From: Sporomusa ovata DSM 2662
GTDB lineage: Bacteria; Bacillota; Negativicutes; Sporomusales; Sporomusaceae
Assembly (NCBI RefSeq): GCF_000445445.1
Contig: NZ_ASXP01000002.1
Coordinates: 62,001-126,000, forward strand
Direction of reading: 5' to 3'
DNA: 64,000 bases
Program-made: the position numbers and the translations under genes
The notes under the pieces: generated by a model
What the model was told of the DNA's origin: nothing
The model's input: the letters and a program-made list of their open reading frames with translations, nothing else
Database searches by the model: none
Part shown: positions 42,017 through 50,252 of the stretch, piece after piece
Position numbering within the stretch: position 1 is the first letter of the stretch
Layout of the letters: each line of letters starts with the position of its first letter

Positions 42017-43537
42017 CTAAAGTTCCGAATCTGAATCGAGCCAGTCTTTACCTGCCTGCTTAATAAAACCATATATAATAATCCCAATGATAAACATAGC
42101 CGGAAAAGAACCAGCAACGGCAGCAGCCTGAAGCGGCTTCATCCCCCCCAGGAATATCAGGGTGAGCGAAAGGCCACCCAAAACCATCGCCCAAAATACG
42201 CGATTCCACTTGGCAGGTTCCTCACCTTCCCCCAGCTTTGCTGTCGTAACCATAGCGAGAGTATAGGCAATACCGTTAATAACAGTTGCGGTTGAGATAA
42301 ATAGCAGCACCAAAATCAGGGGTAAGATGATAAAACTGCCAGGCAATGTGGCAAATATTTCGACAATGGCCCTGGGAACACCATGTGCTTTAATAATTTC
42401 CCCCAGATTGATTACTCCCCGTGTTTGTAAGTCAAGCGTGTAGCTGCCAAATATCGCAAAATAGGTATATACACAAGTTACTCCCGAAAGTGTCGCACCC
42501 AGAACAAACTCCCGTACCGTTCTTCCGCGGGATATTCTGGCAAGATACATCCCTGTGCCTATGGCAAAAGCAGTAAACCAGGCAAAGTAGAAAATTGTCC
42601 ATCCCTGGGGAAAACCAGAGTTCTGAACCGGATCAGTATATAAGCTCATTCTCATAAAGTTGTTAAGCATTACGCCCAAACTATCAAAGAAATTGTTGAA
42701 AATGAACGCAGTCGGACCAACTACTAAAACAAATGCCAGTAACCCAAAACCCAGCCAGTTCCTAAAGTCGCTCAAGCGTCTGATACCTTTATCCAGTCCA
42801 CCATATACGCAAATGGCGACAATAATTGTCCAGATAATAAGAATTGCCGCATCCAGGCCAAGCGTATGCGGTATACCTGTAATCTTAGTGACAACCTCAC
42901 TTAACAGCGGTGTCCCCAAACCGATGGAAGTACTAATGCCGGCGATCATGCCAACCATGTAAAAAATGTCAATAACCTTGCCAGCATATCTGCCGCCGAA
43001 GTTTCCCAGAACTGCCTGAAAGGCTGCGCTGGGCCTGAACACATCGGTGCCTTGAACAAAGAATATATAGCCGAATACAACACCAATCCCCACATAGACA
43101 GCGTAACTGCTTGGTCCCCAATGGAACAACGGGTACGAGGATGCTACGGCCATAGCCTGCGGTGAAAACGGTTCTAAGCCAAAAGGCGGCGAAGATAAAT
43201 AGAAGTAAAATTCAATGGGAGCCCAATAAACAATGGCGGCCGTAGTGCCTGCGGAAAACAGCATCCCCAGCCAGCTAAGAGTACTAAACTCAGGCTTATC
43301 GCCACCGAAACGTTTATTGGCAAACTTGCCAAACACAAAATAAAGCACTACTGCAAAATTAGCTAATATGAAAAGTTCATAGGTCCAGCCCATCGGGCCG
43401 GTTAGAAACGCAAATACTTTATTAACTGCGGCAGTGCCTGCCTCGGGATTGGTTATAATAGCTGCACAAATAATACCAACCAATACTAAGGGCGGCCAAA
43501 ACAATAGTTTATCAATAGAACCATTACCATTTTTCAT
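42017..43537 (-). CDS. BCCT family transporter of the methyltransferase cluster
   Basis: 506-residue BCCT permease with 12 membrane spans. FSAGTTAAIVYWAPIEFYFYL is the counterpart of the glycine-rich GGGMG...EP segment and is clearly altered: TTAAIVYWAPIE replaces GMGISLIFWSIAEP. The later WFTAFAIGTGMYLARISRGRTVREF and LPLILVLLFISTATVINGIA are conserved. The deviation in the substrate-site helix suggests a different substrate or a Na+-independent antiport mode, as in CaiT-like members. AGGGGGAATG site ahead. It lies downstream of mttB-like on the same strand after a 150-base gap that holds a palindromic repeat. Probably imports the methylamine that the enzymes demethylate, or exchanges it for the product. 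Confidence 0.9.
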   Translation of the reverse strand: MKNGNGSIDKLLFWPPLVLVGIICAAIITNPEAGTAAVNKVFAFLTGPMGWTYELFILANFAVVLYFVFGKFANKRFGGDKPEFSTLSWLGMLFSAGTTAAIVYWAPIEFYFYLSSPPFGLEPFSPQAMAVASSYPLFHWGPSSYAVYVGIGVVFGYIFFVQGTDVFRPSAAFQAVLGNFGGRYAGKVIDIFYMVGMIAGISTSIGLGTPLLSEVVTKITGIPHTLGLDAAILIIWTIIVAICVYGGLDKGIRRLSDFRNWLGFGLLAFVLVVGPTAFIFNNFFDSLGVMLNNFMRMSLYTDPVQNSGFPQGWTIFYFAWFTAFAIGTGMYLARISRGRTVREFVLGATLSGVTCVYTYFAIFGSYTLDLQTRGVINLGEIIKAHGVPRAIVEIFATLPGSFIILPLILVLLFISTATVINGIAYTLAMVTTAKLGEGEEPAKWNRVFWAMVLGGLSLTLIFLGGMKPLQAAAVAGSFPAMFIIGIIIYGFIKQAGKDWLDSDSEL

Positions 43538-43579
43538 TTGCCATTCCCCCTACATTTCAATATACAAACCCCAATTATA

Positions 43580-43676
43580 CCATTCCCCTCTGGGGAGGGG
43601 TGCCGCAAAGCAACGGCGTGGTCGGCATAGGGTAAACCACCCCGCTCTCCCGGCATCCCTCCACAGAGGGGAATGG
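43580..43676. repeat. Palindromic intergenic repeat (MITE/REP-like)
   Basis: A 97-base GC-rich element bounded by a perfect 13-base inverted repeat CCATTCCCCTCTG / CAGAGGGGAATGG, with inner partial complementarity (GGAGGGGTGCCG / CGGCATCCCTCC). It is out of character with the AT-rich surroundings and resembles dispersed fold-back elements of Firmicutes. Only one copy is in the window. Confidence 0.6.
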
Positions 43677-43689
43677 GGTTTGCACAATA

Positions 43690-45090
43690 TTACTTTCTTT
43701 TTTCCATATAGCGCTTCAAAGCAGCGTCTATATCTGCAGGCAATGATGGTTCTACGTATTCAGCCAACATCTTTTTCCAGCGTGTATTAGCCCGTTGTTC
43801 GATTGTTAAACCGTCTTGGTTAACTCTGGCTCTATCACTGAGCTGTGCTTGAAAGAACTCTTTCCGGAAATTAGCGAAGGTATGTTTGTTAGTGATATAT
43901 TCGCCACGGGGACCGACTTCTTTAATAGCATCAAATGCCAACGTATCATCGTTTACGGTAACGCCCCGGCCAATCCTTCTTACCATCCCCATAATTTCGT
44001 CGTCTATCATTAATTTCTCGAAAGATGTACAATTATAAGTATCCAAAATACCGGCAGCATGGAGAATGAAGTTGCCGCCAGCCATTTGAGCCATCAGCAA
44101 GGTCATCATGGACTCATAGCCGGCTTGGGCGTCGACCTGTTTAGTGTCAGAAAGAGTGCCGCTTATCCGGCAAGGAAGATTGTAATATTTTGCCAGTTGC
44201 CCATTGACCAGGGAGAAGAGCGCGCCTTCGGGAGCGCCAATGGATAGATTGCCATAACGCATATCTGTACTGGAACCAGAAGCGGAATAGACAATCGGCG
44301 TGCCAGCATTTACTGTTTGAGCCAAAACAATCCCCGCTAAAATTTCCGCATTTTGCACAGCAATGCTCCCGGCAACAGTTGCCGGCGAGGTAGCTCCGGC
44401 AAGGCAGAGCGAGTTGATCAATTGAGGCTGGCGGTATTCGGCATAAGCGATGATAGCACCGGCCATTTTGTCGTCATAGCTAAGTGGCGTCAATGTGCAG
44501 GAAATACCAATTATTACAGGTTTATCTTTGATGGCATCCAGGCCGCCATGGACAATTGCTGCCATTTCAATGCTATCTTTGGCAGCTTCATATCCCAAAA
44601 CACTGCCCATAAGCGGTTTGTCACTGTACTTAATTGTGTTGTAAACCATGTCCATATGACGAGTATCGGGATCAGTATCGCCAGGTTCGCAGGAGATGTG
44701 GCTTTGAATGTCGATATTATCCATCTTATGACATAGTTTTACCAGTTTAATAAAGTCATCTAATGTGCCAGGCCGCCGGCCTTTGTCCAGATCTAAGACG
44801 AAAGGCGAGCCATAAGGACCCACAAAGTTCATCTGTTCAGTATTAATTTCAACGCTTTTTTCCGGGTTGCGGCCATGCAAGGTAAAAGAGGATGGAACTT
44901 GTTTTAATGCCTGTTCCACCATACTTTTGGGAAAATAGACTCTTTCTCCCTCAACTTTAGCGCCGCCTTTGGCCAAAATTTCCCTAGCCGGCGCGTAACT
45001 AAAGATAACGCCAACTTCCTCCATAATTTTTAGCGAGGTTTCATGGATCTTTACAATTTCTTCCGCTGAAACTGCCTGGTATCTCTGCAT
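43690..45090 (-). CDS. MttB-family (non-pyrrolysine) trimethylamine/betaine methyltransferase
   Basis: 466-residue TIM-barrel methyltransferase of the MttB superfamily. Visible family segments are HETSLKIMEEVGVIF, PSSFTLHGRNPEKSVEI, PVIIGISCTLTPLSYD, LAGATSPATVAGSIAVQNAE, SASGSSTDMRYGNLSIGAPE and RGEYITNKHTFANFR. No in-frame TAG is needed, so it is the pyrrolysine-free type (MtgB/MtcB/MtpB-like). Characterised members demethylate glycine betaine, carnitine or proline betaine and pass the methyl to a cognate corrinoid protein. It is encoded with that corrinoid protein, a methyl-THF transferase and a BCCT transporter behind one sigma-54 promoter. Glycine betaine is my best guess for substrate in a Sporomusa-like host. 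AAGGAGG site. Confidence 0.88.
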   Translation of the reverse strand: MQRYQAVSAEEIVKIHETSLKIMEEVGVIFSYAPAREILAKGGAKVEGERVYFPKSMVEQALKQVPSSFTLHGRNPEKSVEINTEQMNFVGPYGSPFVLDLDKGRRPGTLDDFIKLVKLCHKMDNIDIQSHISCEPGDTDPDTRHMDMVYNTIKYSDKPLMGSVLGYEAAKDSIEMAAIVHGGLDAIKDKPVIIGISCTLTPLSYDDKMAGAIIAYAEYRQPQLINSLCLAGATSPATVAGSIAVQNAEILAGIVLAQTVNAGTPIVYSASGSSTDMRYGNLSIGAPEGALFSLVNGQLAKYYNLPCRISGTLSDTKQVDAQAGYESMMTLLMAQMAGGNFILHAAGILDTYNCTSFEKLMIDDEIMGMVRRIGRGVTVNDDTLAFDAIKEVGPRGEYITNKHTFANFRKEFFQAQLSDRARVNQDGLTIEQRANTRWKKMLAEYVEPSLPADIDAALKRYMEKRK

Positions 45091-45150
45091 GTGTTTTATT
45101 CCTCCTTAAAAATAGCTCCCCCTTGAAAATGGAAGCTTGCTATAATTTGT

Positions 45151-45951
45151 TTACTCTTCATAAAGTCCTTTGCGATGAGCTTTTAAATAGCCCATGCAGT
45201 AATCGTCTTTTCCTAACAGGGTCGAGCCGGCATAGATGACTCCCATCATGCTCTTATCTGTGGGGTTCAAAATATACCCGTCCATCCCCAATGTCATGGT
45301 CTGAGCCACAAACAACCGATTTAGCACCTTCCTGTTAGGCAGCCCGTACGACACATTGCTTAAGCCGCACATAAAGTGAACTTTGGGATAGTTTTGCTTA
45401 ATCAGTTTGATGGTCTCCAGCACTTCAACCCCTGCTGTCTGCACACTGCTTACCGGTTTTACCAAAGGATCAAAATAGATATTGTCGTCTTTAACCCCTG
45501 CCGCAGTCAATTTACCATACAAGCTGTCCACCACCCGCATACGGTCAGCCGCCGTCTCAGGCATGCCATGATCATCCATGCACAGGGCAACTACCTTGGC
45601 TTTATACTTCAGCACCAAGGGCAGGATTGCCTCAAACCGTGGCCCCTCGTCTGTAATGGAATTAATCATTGGCGTACCGTATTTAGCCAAAGACAAGCCT
45701 GCTTCCAACGCCAAAGGATTCGGGCTGTCTATACAAAGAGGTGCCTGTACCGCTTCCTGAATGGTAGTTACCAGCCACTTCATATATTCCACTTCATTAA
45801 AAACCTTATTGCCGCAATTAACGTCAATATAGTTAGCGCCTGCCTCTAACTGTTCCCGCGCTACTTGCTGAATATGTTGAGCATTTTTACCCTCAACAGC
45901 TTCACTGATGGCCTTCCGGCTCGTATTAATCAGTTCTCCTACGATTAGCAC
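45151..45951 (-). CDS. Methyltetrahydrofolate:corrinoid methyltransferase (MtgA-like)
   Basis: 266-residue pterin-binding TIM-barrel enzyme: MLIVGELINTSRKAISEAVE start, GANYIDVNCG, PLCIDSPNPLALEAGL, DPLVKPVSSVQTAG, and FMCGLSNVSYGLPNRKVLNR. This is the AcsE/MtgA/MtvA type that transfers methyl between the corrinoid protein and tetrahydrofolate. In this cluster it likely takes the methyl from the corrinoid protein to make methyl-THF for the Wood-Ljungdahl pathway. GTG start with TGGAGG ahead; 15 bases downstream of the corrinoid protein gene, 60 bases before the mttB-like gene. Confidence 0.9.
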   Translation of the reverse strand: MLIVGELINTSRKAISEAVEGKNAQHIQQVAREQLEAGANYIDVNCGNKVFNEVEYMKWLVTTIQEAVQAPLCIDSPNPLALEAGLSLAKYGTPMINSITDEGPRFEAILPLVLKYKAKVVALCMDDHGMPETAADRMRVVDSLYGKLTAAGVKDDNIYFDPLVKPVSSVQTAGVEVLETIKLIKQNYPKVHFMCGLSNVSYGLPNRKVLNRLFVAQTMTLGMDGYILNPTDKSMMGVIYAGSTLLGKDDYCMGYLKAHRKGLYEE

Positions 45952-45966
45952 GATGTAACCTCCATA

Positions 45967-46605
45967 TTACTTATTAACTACCATCTTAGCAGCCATTTCC
46001 TTGCAAGCCACAGCATCAACGCAATAGCCATCGGCACCGATTTTATCGGCAAACTCCGGATATAAGGGAGCACCGCCAACCAGAACCTTAACTTTATCTC
46101 TCAGACCGGCTTCTGTGATCGCATCAATGGTGTCCTGCATGGCCATCATGGTAGTGGTGAGCAGCGCGCACATGCCAACAATCTGTGGCTTATGTTCTTT
46201 GATTGCCGCAACAAAAGTCTCAGGCGCAACGTCTACACCAAGATCCACTACATTGAAACCGCCGCTTTCGAGAAGCATGACTACAAGATTTTTGCCGATA
46301 TCATGTAAATCACCCTTTACCGTTCCCATGACAAAGGTGGACACATTGGCTGAATCTTCCGCGGACAATAGCGGCTTGACAATGGTTAACCCTTCCGACA
46401 ATGCTTTGGCCGACATCATAACTTCAGGAATAAACATTTCTCCTGCCTTGAACTTTGGCGCAACTATGTCCATGCCAGCTAACAAACCTTTGCTAACAAT
46501 CTCCATCGGACTCACACCGGATGCTATCATCCCTTGGGTGATCGTCTTTACCTCAGAATCATCCCCCTGATACACCGCTTCTGCTAACTTTTCGAAATTA
46601 CTCAT
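45967..46605 (-). CDS. Corrinoid protein of methyltransferase system (MtgC/MttC-like)
   Basis: 212-residue cobalamin-binding protein: a helical cap domain (1-85) and the B12 Rossmann domain with DLHDIG at residues 99-104 (His-101 is the lower cobalt ligand), GFNVVDLGVDVAPETF, ALLTTTMMAMQDTIDAI (SxL-type motif as ALL), and VLVGGAPL (GG motif). It carries the methyl group between the MttB-like and MtgA-like enzymes. ATG 46605 preferred: AGGAGG lies 10 bases ahead, while the upstream in-frame ATG abuts the site. First gene of the operon, 120 bases after the sigma-54 promoter. A RACo-like reactivase is not in the window. Confidence 0.92.
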   Translation of the reverse strand: MSNFEKLAEAVYQGDDSEVKTITQGMIASGVSPMEIVSKGLLAGMDIVAPKFKAGEMFIPEVMMSAKALSEGLTIVKPLLSAEDSANVSTFVMGTVKGDLHDIGKNLVVMLLESGGFNVVDLGVDVAPETFVAAIKEHKPQIVGMCALLTTTMMAMQDTIDAITEAGLRDKVKVLVGGAPLYPEFADKIGADGYCVDAVACKEMAAKMVVNK

Positions 46606-46724
46606 ACAATTCATACCTCCTATAAATTTGTTATATAGTTATGACACAATAAATACTGAAATAAATTCACCCCTCTGAAAATTCTCTTATAACCAGAACT
46701 ATTGTGCCGTTACTTTTTAACCAT

Positions 46725-46740
46725 TGCACAATTTGTGCCA
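46725..46740 (-). promoter_or_regulatory. Sigma-54 promoter of the methyltransferase operon
   Basis: Read on the minus strand: TGGCACAAATTGTGCA, with GG and GC 10 bases apart as RpoN requires (consensus TGGCAC-N5-TTGCW; here GTGCA). The start point would be near 46715, about 110 bases ahead of the corrinoid protein gene. The divergent sigma-54 activator next door is the obvious regulator. Confidence 0.75.
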
Positions 46741-46908
46741 TTTTTTTTACATGTTAAAAATAACGGTGTAAAAACAGCAATATTTTAAATAATTTATGCT
46801 TTGTTCAATAAATTATCAATAATAAAATCATTTTGGAGTCGTTTTTACTAGTGATCCTTGATTACTTATTTTCAATTTCAGTTAAATTAGTGGTGACTTC
46901 ATCCACTA

Positions 46909-47061
46909 CTGAAAGGATTCCTTTCACTGGAACACGGAAAAACGCGCACAGCACCATCATTATTTTTCGAATATTTCAAACAAAACAAAGCTTGCCAATC
47001 ATCTTAAAAAGCGTTACAATACACTGAAAGATTTCCTTTCAGATGATAAAAATGCTTTCAG
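46909..47061 (+). promoter_or_regulatory. CTGAAAG...CTTTCAG dyads: probable activator binding sites
   Basis: Two near-identical dyads lie between the divergent units: CTGAAAGGATTCCTTTCA (46909-46926) and CTGAAAGATTTCCTTTCAG (47024-47042), plus a half-site CTTTCAG at 47055-47061. They are 170-330 bases upstream of the sigma-54 promoter on the minus strand, a normal distance for enhancer sites, and next to the activator's own start, allowing autoregulation. Spacing of the two dyads is 115 bases (about 11 helical turns). The intergenic region (46606-47105) holds no gene. Confidence 0.55.
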
Positions 47062-47105
47062 ATACTTTGTAAACGTCTTGCAATATTGGCGGGGGGTTGT
47101 TTTTG

Positions 47106-48578
47106 ATGATAAAGAAAACTTATGAAGATTTAGAAAATGAAAACCGTTTATTACATTCCATTATTGATGTGGTATCCGATGGAGTCTATGCCGTGAGCGT
47201 AGATGGAACTATTCTTATCTGCAATAAAGCTCATAAAAAAATGGATGGGACAACCCATAACCACGTGGTGGGAAAAAAAGACGTTGACGTATATTATTTG
47301 GAGCTTGAAAATTTCCAACGCTATACTGTAACAAAGAATCCCGAACCATTACTAGATCAGTACATGACCTATACAACGATCACCGGCAAAAAAGTCGATA
47401 TTGTATATAATTCATACCCATTTTTTCAGAATGGAACTTTATCTGCCGTTATTTCCATTGGCAGAGATAAGCCATCAATAAACGAATTGCTTACCATGGC
47501 ATTAAATTCATTTAACAATAAAAAATCTAACAGAATCACCAATGGTACCCTTTATACATTAGAAGATATTATCGGTAACAGCGCCGAAATCCAGAAAACC
47601 CTAAAACAAGCCCGCAAGGTAGCCCAAAACCAATCTACTGTTATGCTTTTGGGTGAAACAGGCACAGGTAAAGAGTTGTTTGCACAAGGCATACATAATG
47701 CGAGTGCATACAACTCTCGCCCATTTATTGCTGTAAACTGTGCGGCTATACCAGAAACTCTAATGGAAAGTCTTATGATGGGAACAAGTAAAGGTGCATT
47801 TTCTGGAGCATTAGACACCCCCGGTTTTTTTGAGCAGGCCGAAAATGGAACTTTATTTTTGGATGAGATAAACTCGTTGTCTATTTCTTTACAAGCAAAG
47901 TTATTAAGATTACTACAGGATAAAACAGTTCGACGTCTGGGCGATAATAAAGAACGCAAGATTTCGTGCCGGATAATCAGCGCAACCAACCAGGACTTGT
48001 TTATTATGGCCCGCAACGGCGCTTTCCGTGAAGATCTTTTATACCGTTTGACACCCATTATTCTGGATATTCCTCCCTTACGCGAGCGAGCAGAGGACAT
48101 ACCTATGCTCGCAAAAGAGTTTGTATCCCGATTCAATGATCAACTAGCCATGAATATAAAACTCATAGCACAAGATTTGCTGCAACTTTTCTTATCTTAT
48201 CGTTGGCCGGGAAATATTCGCGAGTTAGAGCATGTAATTGAAAGCGCTATGAGTATGACTGAAAGCACAGAAGCAATATTATCTAATGAACATCTACCGA
48301 GGATTTTAAAGAAAAGACTTATGAGTGATCAAGAAACCACCGGCTTAAGTAATATGGAAGCAACAGCTAACAAACCACTGCCTGAACTTGTACGTCAATA
48401 CGAGAAACAAACCATTGAGAACGCACTAATACTAAATAATGGCAACGTCAGCCAGTGCGCTATTCAACTCGGTATTACCAGGCAAAATTTGCATTATCAC
48501 CTCCGCCGGCTTGGAATTAACTCTGTTTTATATAAAGCCCAGTCTATCAGCGATACAACTAGTTCCCCTTTACCATAA
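47106..48578 (+). CDS. Sigma-54-dependent transcriptional activator with PAS sensor
   Basis: 490-residue regulator. PAS domain at about 7-115 (ENRLLHSIIDVVSDGVYAVS), AAA+ domain at 150-385 with Walker A GETGTGKE (183-190), sigma-54 contact loop GAFSGA (230-235) instead of GAFTGA, Walker B GTLFLDE (248-254), arginine-finger region FREDLLYRL, WPGNIRELEHVIE, and a Fis-type HTH (NGNVSQCAIQLGITRQNLHYHL). It likely senses a quaternary amine or metabolite through PAS and switches on the divergent operon; relatives in this genome were partly lost at 6.6 kb. ATG 47106 chosen: GGGGGG stands about 9 bases ahead, and in-frame TTG codons just before lack a site. Confidence 0.92.
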   Translation: MIKKTYEDLENENRLLHSIIDVVSDGVYAVSVDGTILICNKAHKKMDGTTHNHVVGKKDVDVYYLELENFQRYTVTKNPEPLLDQYMTYTTITGKKVDIVYNSYPFFQNGTLSAVISIGRDKPSINELLTMALNSFNNKKSNRITNGTLYTLEDIIGNSAEIQKTLKQARKVAQNQSTVMLLGETGTGKELFAQGIHNASAYNSRPFIAVNCAAIPETLMESLMMGTSKGAFSGALDTPGFFEQAENGTLFLDEINSLSISLQAKLLRLLQDKTVRRLGDNKERKISCRIISATNQDLFIMARNGAFREDLLYRLTPIILDIPPLRERAEDIPMLAKEFVSRFNDQLAMNIKLIAQDLLQLFLSYRWPGNIRELEHVIESAMSMTESTEAILSNEHLPRILKKRLMSDQETTGLSNMEATANKPLPELVRQYEKQTIENALILNNGNVSQCAIQLGITRQNLHYHLRRLGINSVLYKAQSISDTTSSPLP

Positions 48579-48642
48579 GTGGTTATGTATGCCGCCAGTT
48601 TCTGCCGTGAAATATTTCGTATTGCTACACAATAAAGAAGGT

Positions 48643-48670
48643 GGCGGCCACCAATGAATAGGTGACCGCC
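48643..48670. terminator. Terminator hairpin after sigma-54 regulator
   Basis: GGCGGCCACC / GGTGACCGCC stem with 8-base loop, 65 bases beyond the regulator stop. The T-rich side is on the minus strand (CTTCTTTATT), so it may mainly serve the remnant on that strand. Confidence 0.5.
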
Positions 48671-48689
48671 ATCTGTTGCATTTTCCATG

Positions 48690-48830
48690 AATTCAATCCT
48701 TTAAAAATTTTTCTCTCTTTTCTTCCATGGATTTGGCCTGTCCTATGAGCAGGAAAGCACCGATGATGCCGGCTACAGAGAATACGATGCGGAGTATGAA
48801 AATCAGCTTCGACAGTAAATTGAAAAGAAC
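48690..48830 (-). pseudogene. C-terminal scrap of a membrane protein
   Basis: The minus strand encodes LSKLIFILRIVFSVAGIIGA then FLLIGQAKSMEEKREKFLKD before a stop: one membrane helix and a charged tail. No start or upstream part is recognisable, and the family is unknown. It lies in a 480-base stretch (48579-49057) without an intact gene. Confidence 0.3.
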
Positions 48831-48883
48831 TGATCCCGTGGTACGGCACTGCGAAAAAGCAGGGAAATATTAAGAATATTACA

Positions 48884-48914
48884 TTGACTTTTACGTTGCG
48901 TCAATTGTTATGAT
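48884..48914 (+). promoter_or_regulatory. MerR-type promoter upstream of proC
   Basis: TTGACT (48884-48889) and TATGAT (48909-48914) separated by 19 bases, the over-long spacer that MerR regulators untwist. The spacer contains half of a TTGAC...GTCAA dyad with an ACGTTGCGT core. A nearly identical element occurs at 50032. Confidence 0.6.
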
Positions 48915-49057
48915 CATAATATGGTACGTTTCCTTTTTCGGATAGGAGAGGGTGTTGCTCAGTAAATACCCAGCGGTATACAATATGGCAAGAAATTATT
49001 ATATTTTGTCAACTTCTATTATTTATTATTTGAAAGAGAGGAATGATTAATATACAT

Positions 49058-49865
49058 ATGAGTATGAGCACAACAGTTGGATGTATAGGTGCCGGTAACA
49101 TTGTAAAGGCAATGCTTTCGGGAGTAGAGTGGTATTTATTTTCCGAATCAGATTGGAATTTTTGATGTCTCACAAAATGTTCGTGATGATTTTATGGAAA
49201 GGGGATACACCGTTTTTAAATCAATTGACGATTTGGTTAAAAGAGCTTCCGTTGTTGTAGTTGCTATAACGCCTCAGGTAATAGATTCAATCATGCATCA
49301 AATTAGGAATGCTTTATCTGCTGAAACAGTTTTTCTTTCTCTTACAGCCGGAATCGATATCAAATGGTATCAGGAACGATTGGGAAAAAGCTGTAAAGTG
49401 ATTAGATGTATGCCTACGATAACAGCCCAAGTCGGCCTGGGTGCTTTTGCAGTTTCTCGTGCTGAAACAGTATCTGACAATGACTATAAAGAAGTCGAAC
49501 GTTTTTTGTCAAGTTGCGGCATTGTAGAGGAAATACCGGAATCTCTTATGTGTGAGGTAGTATCAATTAATGGATCTGCTCCGGCTTATTTTTACCATAT
49601 GACTCGTGTTATACTGGAAGAAGCTGTATATATGGGATTCAACGAAAGTAGTGCATTACGACTTTTCGCTCAAACCATGAAAGGCAGCGCGGAGATGCTC
49701 TTAAATTCTGGAATGAGTGTTGAAATATTGGAGGATAAACTTCGCTTGCAAGGAGGAACAACACTCACAGCGCTTGATAAAATGGATGCACTCGGCTTTG
49801 ACTGTTGCCTAAAAGAGGGTGTAAAAGCCTGTGTTTCCCGTTGCAAAGAACTTGGTAAATTATAA
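49058..49865 (+). pseudogene. proC: Pyrroline-5-carboxylate reductase, frameshifted
   Basis: The ATG (GAGAGGA ahead) starts MSMSTTVGCIGAGNIVKAML, the ProC Rossmann motif. Within about 25 codons the frame shifts by one base (around 49110-49125) and continues SGIYFPNQIGIFDVSQNVRD, then VVVVAITPQVIDSIM, MPTITAQVGLGAFAVS, and the C-terminal NGSAPAYFYHMTRVILEEAV and LRLQGGTTLTALDKM with the P5C signature. All parts of ProC are present, so one indel inactivates it (or a sequencing error hides a live gene). Unlike canonical ProC, the signature has Leu-Gln-Gly-Gly-Thr-Thr. It carries a MerR-type promoter, unusual for proline synthesis. Confidence 0.8.
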
Positions 49866-49877
49866 TTATACGCAACT

Positions 49878-49956
49878 GCAGTCCAACTTCACGATACAAT
49901 CGCAGTGTTCGTTCAGAAATAATATATTTCTTAGCCAATTGGCCAATTGTAAGCAT
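49878..49956 (-). pseudogene. MerR-family regulator, first 26 codons only
   Basis: MLTIGQLAKKYIISERTLRL followed by YREVGL is the winged-helix start of a MerR regulator and is nearly identical to the copy at 52318-52548. The rest has been replaced by the end of proC. Its upstream sequence faces the second 19-base-spacer promoter. Confidence 0.8.
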
Positions 49957-50031
49957 TTTTAGCCTTTCAATAATGCTAGTTATACATATTTATAAAAAAA
50001 TTTGTACATATAGAAGATTAGAAAGGTTTTC

Positions 50032-50062
50032 TTGACTTTTACGCTGTGTCAATGATTTATGC
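50032..50062 (+). promoter_or_regulatory. Second MerR-type promoter
   Basis: TTGACT (50032-50037), 19-base spacer, TTATGC (50057-50062); the dyad TTGAC...GTCAA encloses ACGCTGTGT. It is divergent from the MerR fragment at 49956 and drives toward a truncated reading frame that is cut by the IS110 element. Confidence 0.5.
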
Positions 50063-50156
50063 TTAGGTTATAGTTACATAACTAACATAACAAATTTTTA
50101 GACCAGCTAATTAAAGTCAAGTGATTTTTTAAAAAATGGCTAGAAAAAACAGGAGG

Positions 50157-50223
50157 ATGAAAAGGGCACAGCAAAGCTAACCATTGAAAAAACCGAACAA
50201 TGGCAGGAGAATACACGATAGGT
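50157..50223 (+). pseudogene. Truncated 5' end of the gene behind the MerR promoter
   Basis: AGGAGG is followed by ATGAAAAGGGC; inserting one base gives GTAKLTIEKTEQWQENTR before a stop. About 20 codons remain before the IS110 element. The identity of the gene cannot be told. Confidence 0.3.
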
Positions 50224-50252
50224 TAGAGACTAGGCCTAAGCAACGTGTTTAG

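Noticed and set aside
43690..45090. Pyrrolysine-dependent MttB (amber readthrough)
   Set aside because: The frame is complete without an in-frame TAG and ends at a normal stop. It is the non-pyrrolysine branch.
47552..48136. Minus-strand frame of 194 codons in the sigma-54 regulator
   Set aside because: It lies opposite the AAA+ domain with intact Walker motifs; no start signal.
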